From NCBI GenBank assembly GCA_016806645.1, contig JACSYO010002005.1, positions 741,501 to 805,500 on the forward strand: DNA of 64,000 nt, written 5' to 3'. The DNA comes from Ophiodon elongatus. Lineage: Eukaryota > Chordata > Actinopteri > Perciformes > Hexagrammidae. This document shows, piece after piece, positions 11,734 through 23,200 of the stretch; position 1 is the stretch's first letter, and each line of letters begins with the position of its first letter. The position numbers and the translations under genes are program-made. Under the pieces are notes generated by a model. The model did no database searches. It was not told the origin of the DNA and saw nothing but the letters and a program-made list of their open reading frames with translations.

Positions 11734-13480
11734 AGGACATTGTGAAACGCTATCCCGCCTACAGAGTGTCTTTGTGCTGGGGGAAACTCATGGGTAGCAG
11801 GGTCTTGTTACAAATAGTTCAGAAGGTAAATTGTGCTCAAACTCCATCTGCTGAGGAAGACCATGAGATGTGGTTGAATGCTCAGAATAAATAAGTGGAC
11901 CTTGAATTTTTTATCATCTCGCCAGGAGAATCATGCAATCGCTCGCATACGTCTACGCGTGCGTCCGTGAGTGAGTGTGCCTGTCAGCCTCTGTCCACAG
12001 CTGATCTCGCATTCTCCTTCAGCAAACTGTATGATATTGCGTGTGCCGTGTTCTGGATGTATGCTCAAGCACCTCTCATGGTTGCGGTGACTGCCATTAA
12101 CTGCTTGCAGACTCCTCACTCACTACTCTCGACCAAACACAGATGAGTGCATTGCCAACCCCCAGCCACACAGCGGGGTGAAACAGTTTGTTCACTTTTC
12201 AATGTTTTGGACGGTGTGTTTGGCTTACAGCTAACAACGAACAGACCTAGCAGTACAGACACTGCTGAGTAACGTTACATCACTACCACTCTGTCGCGGC
12301 TATGCAGGCAGGCAGCCTAAGTTTGAATGAGGTGTGTTTTAAGACTGATTAAATGTTGTAATTGACAATTTTTTTTTACCAAACTTTGTCATTTGTGTGT
12401 GAAAAGTAATTGCACAAGCACTTGTGTGTTCCACGCACACGTTTTTACACTCAACGATAGTTAGTATCATTACAGTTATGACTTTGTTCAACATCACGAC
12501 CCATTCATCAAAACTTTACAAATACATTACTCTTTATTATATGTCAACAATGAAATTGGCGTAATGAATATCACGGTGGAGTTCATGTATCCATTGATGA
12601 ATTAATTGAGCAATTCCAAAGGCTGCTGCACCGGCTTCATTGTTGTGCAGACGACAGGTAAGTAGTTTATATAGGAGGTGATTTTCTTGCTGAAACAAGT
12701 TAACAGGAAAAACAGGTTGCTAATGTGACCATTACAGGCCGTCTAATTAGACCATGAGGGAAAGTAGCACACCGGGTTTAAACACGACCAAAACTCCTCA
12801 GTCATGCTAGCAGCCCTGTGAGTCTGTGACGCTGATTACACTGGAGCAAATAAAGTCATTGGCAGGATGAAAAGTGCTTAAAATATCCATTACTGATAGC
12901 GAGGCAGAAAATGCAAAGTTGGATCTGAGGGTTGTGCTAGACAAACTTAATCTAGACCAGAGGGATTTCTCTTCTGTATGTCAGAGTTTGAGACTTTTAT
13001 TAATCTAACCTGTATTCTGTCAGCCTTAGCTACACTAAAACAACTGATCTGTGGCCTTCATGCTAATCCTAGTTGTAGATGCTAACAGTAGCAGGTTAAT
13101 ATGTACTGTCATGTTACATCACAAGTCACATTTCCTTTTAAAAAGTGGTGCATGAAGAGACTTAAAATAGCAACATTAGCATCCCTGTGAGCCTAGTATG
13201 CTCAATACATACCAGGAAATAGGATTATTGTTTGTGTGAAAACTGCTTATCTTATATCATCAACACTTTTGATTTAAAGGTTGGTGCTAGAGGAAAGGCT
13301 GTGATTTGAATCAACTGCGTTCATCCCCCTTCTTTAGGTTGTCATTATCTATGTGCTTTTTCTGCCTCAGCTGCACTTAGGCTCAGCTGTGCTTTGACTT
13401 AAATGCTAAACATAGTTAAAAATTCTACTGTAAGCGTGTTATATGCTTTATTGTATATTTTAATATAGGATATTGATGTG

Positions 13481-13481
<1 letters not shown>

Positions 13482-13533
<52 letters not shown>
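13482..13533. repeat. (TA)26 microsatellite
   Basis: An uninterrupted TA run of about 52 bp, self-complementary and likely length-polymorphic. Confidence 0.97.
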
Positions 13534-13534
<1 letters not shown>

Positions 13535-14651
13535 GCATGTATTAGCAGGTAACATTAGAAGAATATAAGCCTACACACTTACAAATGAGTGAGGCTGTAA
13601 TTACCCACTAGAAAAGGAAATTACTCGATGAATAAAAAAAACTAATCAATACCGCAAATATGAGGCAGCAGTTGAGGATCCTCTGTTTTTTTACGGTGTT
13701 CACCGTATGATACTTCAAGCTTGTCAGTGCAGGAGGCACTATGTTCACTGTGTCTTGTGAATAGCCATCGACAGCGGTTCTCTTTGATGAAGAGATACTA
13801 GGACGATAACAGACCACCCAAAATGAGGTACATCACTTATGAAAAGACTCAAAGCTTAGCTGCATTACATGATACAGATCAGAGACATGGCATCCCCCTG
13901 CCACTGTAATTATGCACTGCAATGGTGCCAATGCATTTAAATCAGCCACATTATTACAACTGACAGTATGGACTCATCTCTTCATCACTTATTCAGTACG
14001 AGGCAATTTTCCAAGACTTCCCCAGATGGTTGTCAATTAAATGCAAAATGGAAAAGAGATTCAGTCCAAGCTCAAATTGATATCTCCAAGTCATAGGTTG
14101 GATAGTTACGTGAAAGCCTTGAAATAAAGTATGGGGTCTTGGTCTGATATCTATCTGACAAAAGTGACAAAGAAAAATACATGTTTCCTATAGACATTTT
14201 TCAAGAAGGATGAGAAAACATCCTCGCTGGCTTTTATGGAACCATTTATTCCACTTTAACATCACCCGCACTTTTGAGGGTCACTTAGGTTTCCTTAAAA
14301 GTGGCCATTAGCACAGCTTTCAGAGACAGGGACCTCTTGTGTGAGAAGCACCACTTGATACAAAGAGCTTTTGTCCTCTGATCTTTCTGTCTAAATGCAG
14401 AGCTGCAACACTAAAACAAACATATCACGCAGGGTTGAATTAGAATGTGTCCAGATAACATATCTCTCTTGTTTGAAATTAATAAACACTGCAAGCATCA
14501 AGCGTGTCCACTATGCGTACGATCAACAGCCTATTATTATGAAATAGGACTTGCTCACAGAGCGCGGTGCTTGACGAACTATGAAAACATGGCGCTAAGT
14601 CCTGCTGTGCCATTCATTCACGTCTTCTAATTGTAGATACCTCACAACTGT

Positions 14652-14653
<2 letters not shown>

Positions 14654-14747
<94 letters not shown>
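14654..14747. repeat. (TC)n microsatellite, about 94 bp
   Basis: A CT/TC run with one TTT interruption near its right end. A long pure homopurine-homopyrimidine tract of this kind can form intramolecular triplex (H-DNA). Confidence 0.97.
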
Positions 14748-15862
14748 GTTTTTGAGTCCATTTGTGTCAGACCCTTTTGCTTAAAAGCCCATGATGAATA
14801 GGTTGGACTTGACCTGACTGATCTGCTGCTTCACAGAGTGAAGCTGACTGACATCCAGTGCTGTGAAATAAAAATGGACCGCCGTTATGCAATTGCAATT
14901 TTCTCAATAATTTGTGTTGTAGTCCGATTACTTTTGTTATCACCCCTGTAAATCTCAAATTGTGAAGGAATGATCCAAATATTAAAAGATACCGCCTCCT
15001 CTTCTGTATTCATGCTGCATGGGCACACATTAAAACAGCAAGGCCATGTGAGAAATGGCAGCAAAATTGGCTTTCGAGGATCCCCGGGTGTCAATATTGA
15101 CACATATATTATGTTGTTAAGTGAAAATTGGATTTGGACTGTTTGGTCCCCTTGTTATTCACAGGACAGGAAGACGATTGCTTCTCATTTTACACCATGA
15201 AAGAAGTGAGATTCATCAGTTGTTGGCCAGTAACATGATAGTGATACACTGTGAGTTACTGCTTCCATAGGCAAAACAAAACCACGGTTTGTTCCCTTGC
15301 ATTATATCCTTCCTATCATTTTTGTGTTGCCTACCAAATGTTCCTGATGGGTACACGTTATGGCTAACTATAGACCTTCCATTCTCTCTACTTGAGAAAG
15401 CGATCGTCAACCAGTTGCATGACTTTTCTACACAACAATAGTTTTTCAGGGGATTTTCAGCCAGGGTTTAGATTGCATCATAGCAAAGAGACAGAACGTT
15501 ACCATTTATTTAAAATGTGATGTTTACAGAAGCCGGACCACGTCAGTGTCTTAATGATGTCGGACAATTTGGACGAGACTGCAAAAGGCTCACCTGTCAG
15601 TGTATTTGTGTACTGCAGGTGAAAGCAAGCTTATTTAGGACTTATTAAGTATTAAATGGACGACAGAAGTATACATTTACTATTTTTGATAAGTTAATCA
15701 CAGTAATATCGAAGTCAAACAATCACAATTCATGTATGCTTTTTAGACAAGCTTATAGCTGGCTTATATCATATTGTATGTACTTAACGTTTTATTTATC
15801 TCCTGTTGCATCTCCATATTCTAAATCTACTGATTCTATGGAGGAAAAGAAGTTGCATCAAC

Positions 15863-16411
15863 ACATTCTCACTCCCAACCCGTCAAATACTAACACTTGA
15901 TCAGCGGCCCTAAGCTTCAAACTATGACGCTCTTAGTTCCCCTCTAGAGTCAGACGTGGCAGCAACGGCGTGTTTCCACTCGTTACTTGTCTTTTCAAAA
16001 TCTACTTCTGTCTTCACAGTTGGTTAGGTTCAGGCAACAAAACCACTTAGTTAGGTTTAGGAAAAGAGCTTGGTGGACGAGAACTGACTAACAACTCATG
16101 TCACTACTGAGTGACTAACGACTCACGTGACTAACGACTCACGTGACTAACGAATCACGTGACTAACGACTCACGTGACTAACGACTCACGTGACATACA
16201 GTCAACGTTTAATTTCCGTTTTTACGTAGGAAGAGAACAGAAGTCTCTTGGACAAAAGTCCTTTGTTTGTTTGAGCCTGTATCCACTCCAATCAGCCCCG
16301 TGCAAACTTTCTCAGTTTTTATGCTAAGCCAGGTAGTGACGGGTGCATCAATACCAGACGCCGAGAGGCACTGACCGACCGACGGCATTTGAGGATTTGG
16401 GAGTGAGACCG
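15863..16411. mobile_element. Non-autonomous TIR DNA element, copy 1
   Basis: The left end reads ACATTCTCACTCCCAAC (15863-15879). The right end (about 16397-16411) is its inverted counterpart TTGGGAGTGAGACC. Internal words are shared, in the opposite orientation, with 26869-27669: CAAACTATGACGCTCT, a CCCTCTAG box, and a GGTTAGG...AGGCAACAAAA stretch. There is no transposase frame, so this is a miniature or deleted element that would depend on another element's transposase. The tandem 16-mers at 16111 lie inside it. The superfamily is undetermined because no clear target duplication was found. Confidence 0.7.
16111..16195. repeat. Five 16-bp tandem units creating five CACGTG sites
   Basis: The unit GTGACTAACGACTCAC is repeated from 16111 to 16190. 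One unit carries a single C-to-A change (GAATCAC), and a partial GTGAC follows. Each unit boundary forms CACGTG, giving five E-boxes (first bases 16124, 16140, 16156, 16172, 16188) with exact 16-bp spacing. A degenerate unit precedes the array at about 16084. The array sits in the middle of a TIR element. Confidence 0.95.
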
Positions 16412-19400
16412 GGTTGTTTTTCATAGACTTACATCTTTTAAAGATTTTTCCTGACCCTGATGATCATCACGAAAGGTCTTGTGTCCTTCAGCCGGAATGT
16501 GTTAGCCTCACAATGAAGCTGTTTTTCATACTGACCTCTTCAGTCTGAGCTGTGATCCAAAATAGAATTGTTTTTATCGGAGTCATCCCATATGACGGCC
16601 ATACTAAAAGGGTAGAAAAGAGTAAACAAGACAATCTTGTCCATGTGCACCTGCACCTGATATGCAGCTGGGGAGGACTGCTTTGTTTTAGTGGTGCTCC
16701 ATGATGAAAGACTCTGCTGGAGACTCGGCTGAGAGCCGCAGAGGTTTATACTGATGCGATGACTATAAAAGATGCCATACCCTTTGCTTTGATTTATTAG
16801 CTACTTTTCGATGTAACTGTACTCACATTTGACAGATACATATTGGTCACAGCCCCCTATCGATTTTTCAACAGTTAAATGGATGACTTTGTTTAGTGGT
16901 GAAAAAGTGAGCAATTTTACCTGCACTAGCAAGCTGTTTAATAGGCCCAAATCTATATTTCATTAAAATGATGACACACTGCACCTCTGGCCCTCTCCTA
17001 AGTCTTGTTCTATTGATCTCCAACAGTTTGGGCCTTGTAGTGAATAATAAATCGTCCCAGCACTCTTTTTAAACACTCACCTCCAATTATACATGTAATG
17101 AAGCACAGGAATTACACAGTGACATGAGGGAATCACCACGCCATAAATCTTAATCATTCACGATCTGTTAAAGAACAATCATGATGGCCATGCACAGCAG
17201 ATGGACAATGAATACCATCTAAGAATCTTCTCGCCTGATGTACTATATGTTCTCTCACAGAAGAGGAGAATCTATCTCACTTAGCCGCTCATAGTTCCCC
17301 TTTTTTTTTGGAGCGCCAAAAATCAATAGCCTTTTCTTGATTTTTCTCTACTCATACACACTGGATCACAGGGAAAATCACAGGGAAAATCCTTACTTCA
17401 TATAGGCTCACAATCATGTTGCCGTTTAATGAAACGATGACCTTTACTGTCCCAAAACACCATGAAGCGTTTAGCTGGGAAAGAAAGACTTATCCTGCAT
17501 CTCTTTTCTTTCATTTTATTTTCACGCAATTAAATCCGAGTAAGGGGCCACAGCGGCTGAAACTAAGATGAGGGAATGTTTCTATAATGGGAACCTGTTG
17601 TGTTTATGATGAATACTGACCAATCTGTCTGCCTCTCGAGGGTAAACAAGTTTGACATTTGGTGTTGACCTTATCACTTCTATTAGGCTGCTTATTTTTT
17701 TCCCGACAGAGATGGATAAGGGTGCTTTTTCTCATTTCATCATATAGAATGATGCTGGTTAACAAGGCATCTTTGTTAGGTCAAAGCATATTCACATTTA
17801 CATGTTTCACTGGGACTGTCATATTTGAGGCGAGCTCATAATGAACAAGAGCCGCTCTAACTGCAGGTTAAGTGAAACAATTTTTTCCCATTTGATATGT
17901 CAATGTGTAATGATTTTAAGTAATAGTATGTAACATTTTCATATAAGTGAATGTATCTATACTCCCTGGTGGCGGTTAACATGAAACATGGACCAATGTT
18001 ATGAAAGCTTCTGCTGTATTATTCCTGGCTTTTCCATTGGAAAATAGTCAGGTGCATATGAAATAATAATAAAAGAAAAAGCCGGTTAGCCTGAGCAGCA
18101 GAGGCTACTGTGGCTGCACAGGAAAAGAAAAAGAGTGCTGCTGCCCACACAAAGTCAAACAGTAAATCAAAGAGACATCACAGTAAACCAAACACACTGC
18201 TTGATTGACAGGTGACCTCTGGGAGGTGCAGTGCAGAAACACCACAGTGAGATGCTAATCAGGATTAGCACCTGGGGTCTGTGGTGTGCAGTGGCAGATA
18301 AAATAATGGACGTGGACATTTGACCAAGACTAACCCAGACTTATATATGAAACAAAGTATAATAAAAGCGTATTTAGATTGGAAATGTTCCTCCATCAAT
18401 AAAAACACATTCGCGAAATGTAAGCATTTCTGCAGGTGCCCAGATTTCACAACCAGTGCATCATGTCAGCATATGAAAGTTAAAGTGAATTATAATAATT
18501 GGTCTGCAACGACCAATGCTGTAATGTTTGACTGTATAAATACAAACCACAGTTGTCCCCTGACGAAGACACAAGTGTATTAGACGCTTTTTTCACTCAC
18601 TTGGCTGCAACCCAAGATAAAAAATAGTTAATGGTACAACCAATCACAGCTGGCAGATACATTTACTCTCTTCCGTAAGTAAATAAGTAAATATATGGAG
18701 AGGTTAATCATTTTAATGTTACCCAGAACTTTACTTTACTTGCTTCACCTTTTCCTTCCAACCACGTCACAACCTTTTATCTTTGTTTTGACTTTAGTCG
18801 GTGAGGCTTATTGTAAAATTACCATGATTTCATCACCGCCATCGCAGCATGCAGGTTTTGGTTCCTTTGTAACAGCAGGCACGACAGGACTGCAACCTCG
18901 CAAGCACCTTGTATCAAAGGATGAAAGCGACCTGGCTCACATTTTTAGATGCAGCATAAAAAACGGCCCCTAATGCTTCCTCCGAACACAAACTGTCCAT
19001 CCTGCTGTGTGTTTGGTTCTGTTAGCTCTTAGCTAGCTCTTAGCTAGCTAAGAGCTAGCTCTTAGCTCTGTTAGCCAAACACACCATAGGACTCCCACCG
19101 GCTGCCAACAGCTCATAGCTCTCGTTCGAACTGAGCGCTCGCCTTCTTTGTAGTCAGCGCTCAGTTCAGTATGTCAAATGCTAAGCGATAGTTTATATAA
19201 AGACATACATGCAATTGTCTTATTAAATCAAGAGAGGAACAATTTGTAATCCTAAGCGGAAACAAGAGTCCAAACTAAACCGCTTGTGAGGAGTCAACCG
19301 TCAATGACAGCATAAAACAGTCAATAAAATATGTTTTTTTGTCAAAAAGTGTGAATCAATGCCGCCACAAGAGATCCTTGACCATACCGTCGTAAATGAG

Positions 19401-20139
19401 CACAAAAAAAAATTAGGCTGATGGTACATGTAGTATGCACTCATGCATGCACACACAGGAGTGAATACATAATCTCCTGCTGGAGATAACAAAGTTTGCA
19501 GGGAAAGACTTGAGGAATTTGATTAATCAATTTCCTCCACAAAGACTTAATCAGCCCACCAGTAAAATACTGCACACACTATGAACTATCAAACAGCATA
19601 TTCTCGATGTGTGTCTGCGTTAGTGTACACACTGATGGATCAGGTCAACGGGTGCACCAGTAAATCTCCTGCCACACCATATGGACCCATGTTCTAATAT
19701 TTACCATGAGTAAAGTGGTCAGCTCAGGTTTTTCCTGAAGTTGTGTTCACAAGAGTGCTTTTGAACAGATGTGTGGGTAGCACATCGCTTGGCTTTTGAG
19801 TGGAAAGTTGGACGAGGATTCAAAAGCCATGAAGTTATTTCCGTATTATGAGGATGGCCTGTTTTTGTTGGTTAGACAGCAACTAAGGAGCAGCACTGTG
19901 GTCACAAGTGTGCTGTCATACTACAAAAGAAACACTGGCTATGGGGGAATCAATCCACCTTGCACAGGGACCTGCTTGGAATTCAGAATGCAGCAGGAGT
20001 TTATTTTTGAGGACAACCCATCAACATGTTATTTCTGAAAAAAGACGAGCTATTTTTTCCTTTGCAGAAATATGCCACTGCTATTGGCTCCTTAGCTAGT
20101 AAACTGGCTTGATAGCTGTGTGCCTACAGATGGTCTCTT
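16412..20139. other. Intergenic, no gene recognised
   Basis: No recognisable exon. Apart from the palindrome near 19031, I see only AT-rich unique-looking DNA. Confidence 0.5.
19007..19083. repeat. Nested palindrome with AGCTAG core
   Basis: Positions 19031-19060 form a perfect 30-bp palindrome built from CTCTTAGCTAGCT words. It is bracketed by the inverted pair TGTGTTTGG (19007-19015) and CCAAACACA (19075-19083), giving a larger imperfect hairpin of about 77 bp. A second short inverted pair (CTGAGCGCT / AGCGCTCAG) lies just right, near 19130-19165. The cluster may be the terminus of a foldback element. Confidence 0.8.
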
Positions 20140-20213
<74 letters not shown>

Positions 20214-20237
20214 CTTTATTAATCCCACAAGGGGACT
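20140..20237 (+). mobile_element. (GATA)n plus ACTTTATTAATCCC retroelement tail, copy 1
   Basis: A pure AGAT/TAGA tetranucleotide run (about 20141-20212) leads directly into ATACTTTATTAATCCCACAAGGGGAC. The same junction recurs at 57117-57165. In fish genomes this junction marks the end of a retroelement family that carries a tetranucleotide tail; the family name is from memory and uncertain. Confidence 0.65.
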
Positions 20238-23200
20238 TTTTTTTTGCTACAACAGCAGCATTTGTTATCTATTTAGTGTTAGTTCCTGTATATTATTCAC
20301 AATTTGGGAAATTACCCATAATATTAGACCGAGAATCAGCCTATTTAATAAAATAACTCATTATGACATATAGCAGAGGAAGGAATAACTTATTTTTACA
20401 TATTGGACAACATGCTCGTTGCCATGAAGTTAAAGTGTCACAAATGCCTCTTTTCTTGCAATCATCATGTTCTATTAAAACTCACAACAAATACAGAATT
20501 TGTCAATTTTGACAAACAATTTTTTTATGTAAGCCAATGATAGTTAACCCTAGTTTGAGAATGATTGCTGGTTATATGCATATCGTAGCCACCAGACTAG
20601 CCAAGGTTAACATTCCTGATTCTGTTGTACTCTTCCAAGCTTCTTGAATCAAAAACATCTTTCTTCTGTCAGTTCACAGACACTGGGCCTCATGAGAACA
20701 CATTACAAGGCCTGTGCTTCCATCTGAACCCTGGCTTTGATTACGGAAAAGAGCAGGTGTGAATTAAACGAGTGCAACAGGATAGCTTCCTCTGAATAAA
20801 TGCATTTTGATTATGAGCAAACATTGCCCTCCTTTGGCCCTCATTATGTAAATTAGGAATTGTATTTTAGGGGAAGGGAAGGGATGGAGGGCGAGGGTGA
20901 TTTGTTTGCGAGAGGATTTTGTGCAGCCTGGCAGTCACATATTGTTGATTAACGGACTAATGGACAGGCAGCAGAGTGGGGTGAAGTAATTTCATACCAA
21001 TCACTATTCATTACTTAATGAGAGATGATGACTCGGGGCACTCTCCGGCTCCAACGGCAGCAAAAGGCAAAGTTGATGAATCGTAATAAAAAAATCATAT
21101 CATTATTTACCTCTTTAAATTCACCGGGGCCAAGGAACGTAATTAGGAGGCACATGGGAGGAAGATGGAACAGTTTTTTTTTTTCGCAGATAGACAATCA
21201 TTTATCAAGACCTAATAGGATTTTTGTTTACAGCTCGAGCCATCACAACAGCCGTAGTCGTTACCTGTTGAACCAAAGCATAATCAAATCAAGTACAACG
21301 ATCTACAATATAGTGCACTTTTGTAATGCAGCTCCGTTGGCTAATGTGCAGCTTCCCATTGACTTTGGAGATGAATGGACCAGAAAGAGTCATCTTGTTT
21401 AACAATTTTACTTAATTAAATTTTATAGAATTTTATTTTTTAATGACATATTATTTCCGGAGTTTGTGCAGTGGATAATGAAGTGCTTGTACTCTTTAAG
21501 CAATGAGACATTGGAACATATTTATTTGATCTACTGAAATGGACAATTTTGTCTTTGCTTAATGGATTGATAAATGGAGCGGAGCTAAACTTTAGGTCAT
21601 ACAATGGTATATTATTATAATGAAAACGTTTGTTGTCATGCAAAGGTTGTTGGCAAAGTTAACGGCACAATACAAAAAGTAAATTATATGCTATATTTAT
21701 CTTACCTCTTAGCTCTACCCCACACTCCTGGAGGCCATCGCTGTGTATTATTTGATTTTTGGTCAATGATAATGAGGTGGCTGATAATGACAATTTGTTT
21801 GGAAATACGCATTAATAAATGATGATACCTTCTCAAATAAATGGCCTTAAACTGGTTCCTACATTATTTCCTAATCATGATGCCTTTGCCTTGTTTTAGA
21901 CCAATGTTTTTAGTTTTACATATTGCTACTACTGGGATGAACTAGATTATTTTAATTATCAATTAATCCATGTATTATTAAGTTACAGCGAGTGTAGGTC
22001 ATTATCAATATTTGTTTCTTTGTTACTAATTTCTCAAGATTACTTACCCAATAGCTTAAATGGCTAATGCTAAAATGTCAGAAATTATTATTTTATATTT
22101 ATTTAAAGGACACAATAGGTTGTTTGCCATTGCCTTTCAAAACAACCCATATATACGTTTTCTAATCTGGCGTTTTTACTGGTATTAATACAAATATTAC
22201 AGATGCTGCCACTTTTGGTTTTACCTCCATATAATGTGTTCCAGGATCTCAGCAATTAATTTGGTGGGTCAATCTCATCATTACTAATTAAACTCATGAC
22301 CCGAGCTATGAAATTAAACCAAATACAATGAAACTTCAATTAAAACTACTTGGTTATGATTCAGAAAAGAATAATTTCAAAAGACTCCAACTTATTCGTT
22401 GTTTTAAATGTTTGACCAAAAGACCAGTTCTGTTAAAGTTTGCATAAAGTGAAGCAACCCAACACCCAAAGATAATAATTTCATAAAAATATGAAAGTGT
22501 TTGTCACATTTTCTTGATACATGTCTTCACTTATTAGGTAATGATAATCTAAATTGTTTTAAATTCATTTTCAGAACTTTATAATAATAAATATGTGTTT
22601 CATTTGTTTCCTCTAGGGGGGCATTAAAGGCCCACAAGCAGGTTATTAATGCTGTGATATAAAGATACATTTTTAAAAATACATTATCTACAAAATAATG
22701 TAATAAATGTCTTCTGTCTTGAGATCATGAGTAACTTGTACTTTAAACAATTGATAAATTAAAAGCAGAGGTGCTTTGATTTCTGATTTCACCTACTTTT
22801 CATTTACCTGCTAAACCCCAAAAGCTATTAAATGTACCACAACTCAGTTTCTGTTTTTGCAAAGTCTTCAGGAAAGGTGGAGTTTGCTGTGTTTTCAAAA
22901 GATTTCTGTTACATGTTCTGCTCATTTATCTTTTTTTTTTTGTTTTTGAAAGGGGAAATGTGGAAGATTTAATGGGATTTGAAGAAGCTTTCATGTCTTT
23001 CCTGCAGGTTTTTATGAATTATTTTGGAGAACTATGTGAAACTTCAGCAACTGCGGAGCCCAGATGAAGTGCCGAAGTGCATATGGTCCAATAATCTAAT
23101 CCATATGGTTGAAGTTATCACTCATGTAAACATCCACTTAAATATGCTCTCTCATTCTCCTCACAGTGTTGATCTATCATTACTGAACAGGTGCTGTTTG

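Larger units (their letters stand above)
11523..11817 (+). mobile_element. Solo LTR with 5-bp target-site duplication
   Basis: A 285-bp unit (11528-11812) begins TGTGG and ends TTACA, the canonical TG...CA of LTRs. It is flanked by identical pentanucleotides AATAG (11523-11527 and 11813-11817). Inside, on the plus strand, are a TATATAA box (11659-11665) and an AATAAA signal (11728-11733), in the order expected for U3-R-U5. No internal coding region or second LTR is present, so it is best explained as the recombination product of a full LTR retroelement. The superfamily cannot be told from the LTR alone. The 5-bp duplication fits Gypsy/Copia/BEL types and some endogenous retroviruses. Confidence 0.9.
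11818..15862. other. Intergenic with two large microsatellites
   Basis: No coding exon is recognised. The stretch contains the (TA)n at 13482 and the (CT)n at 14654. A perfect 16-bp palindrome GTGTCAATATTGACAC lies at 15088-15103. Confidence 0.55.

Noticed and set aside
15076..15089. Vector-like 14-mer GAGGATCCCCGGGT (polylinker resemblance)
   Set aside because: The sequence on both sides does not continue as any polylinker, so it is a coincidence, not contamination.
16111..16195. CRISPR-like repeat array
   Set aside because: The 16-bp units are contiguous with no spacers, and the genome is vertebrate.
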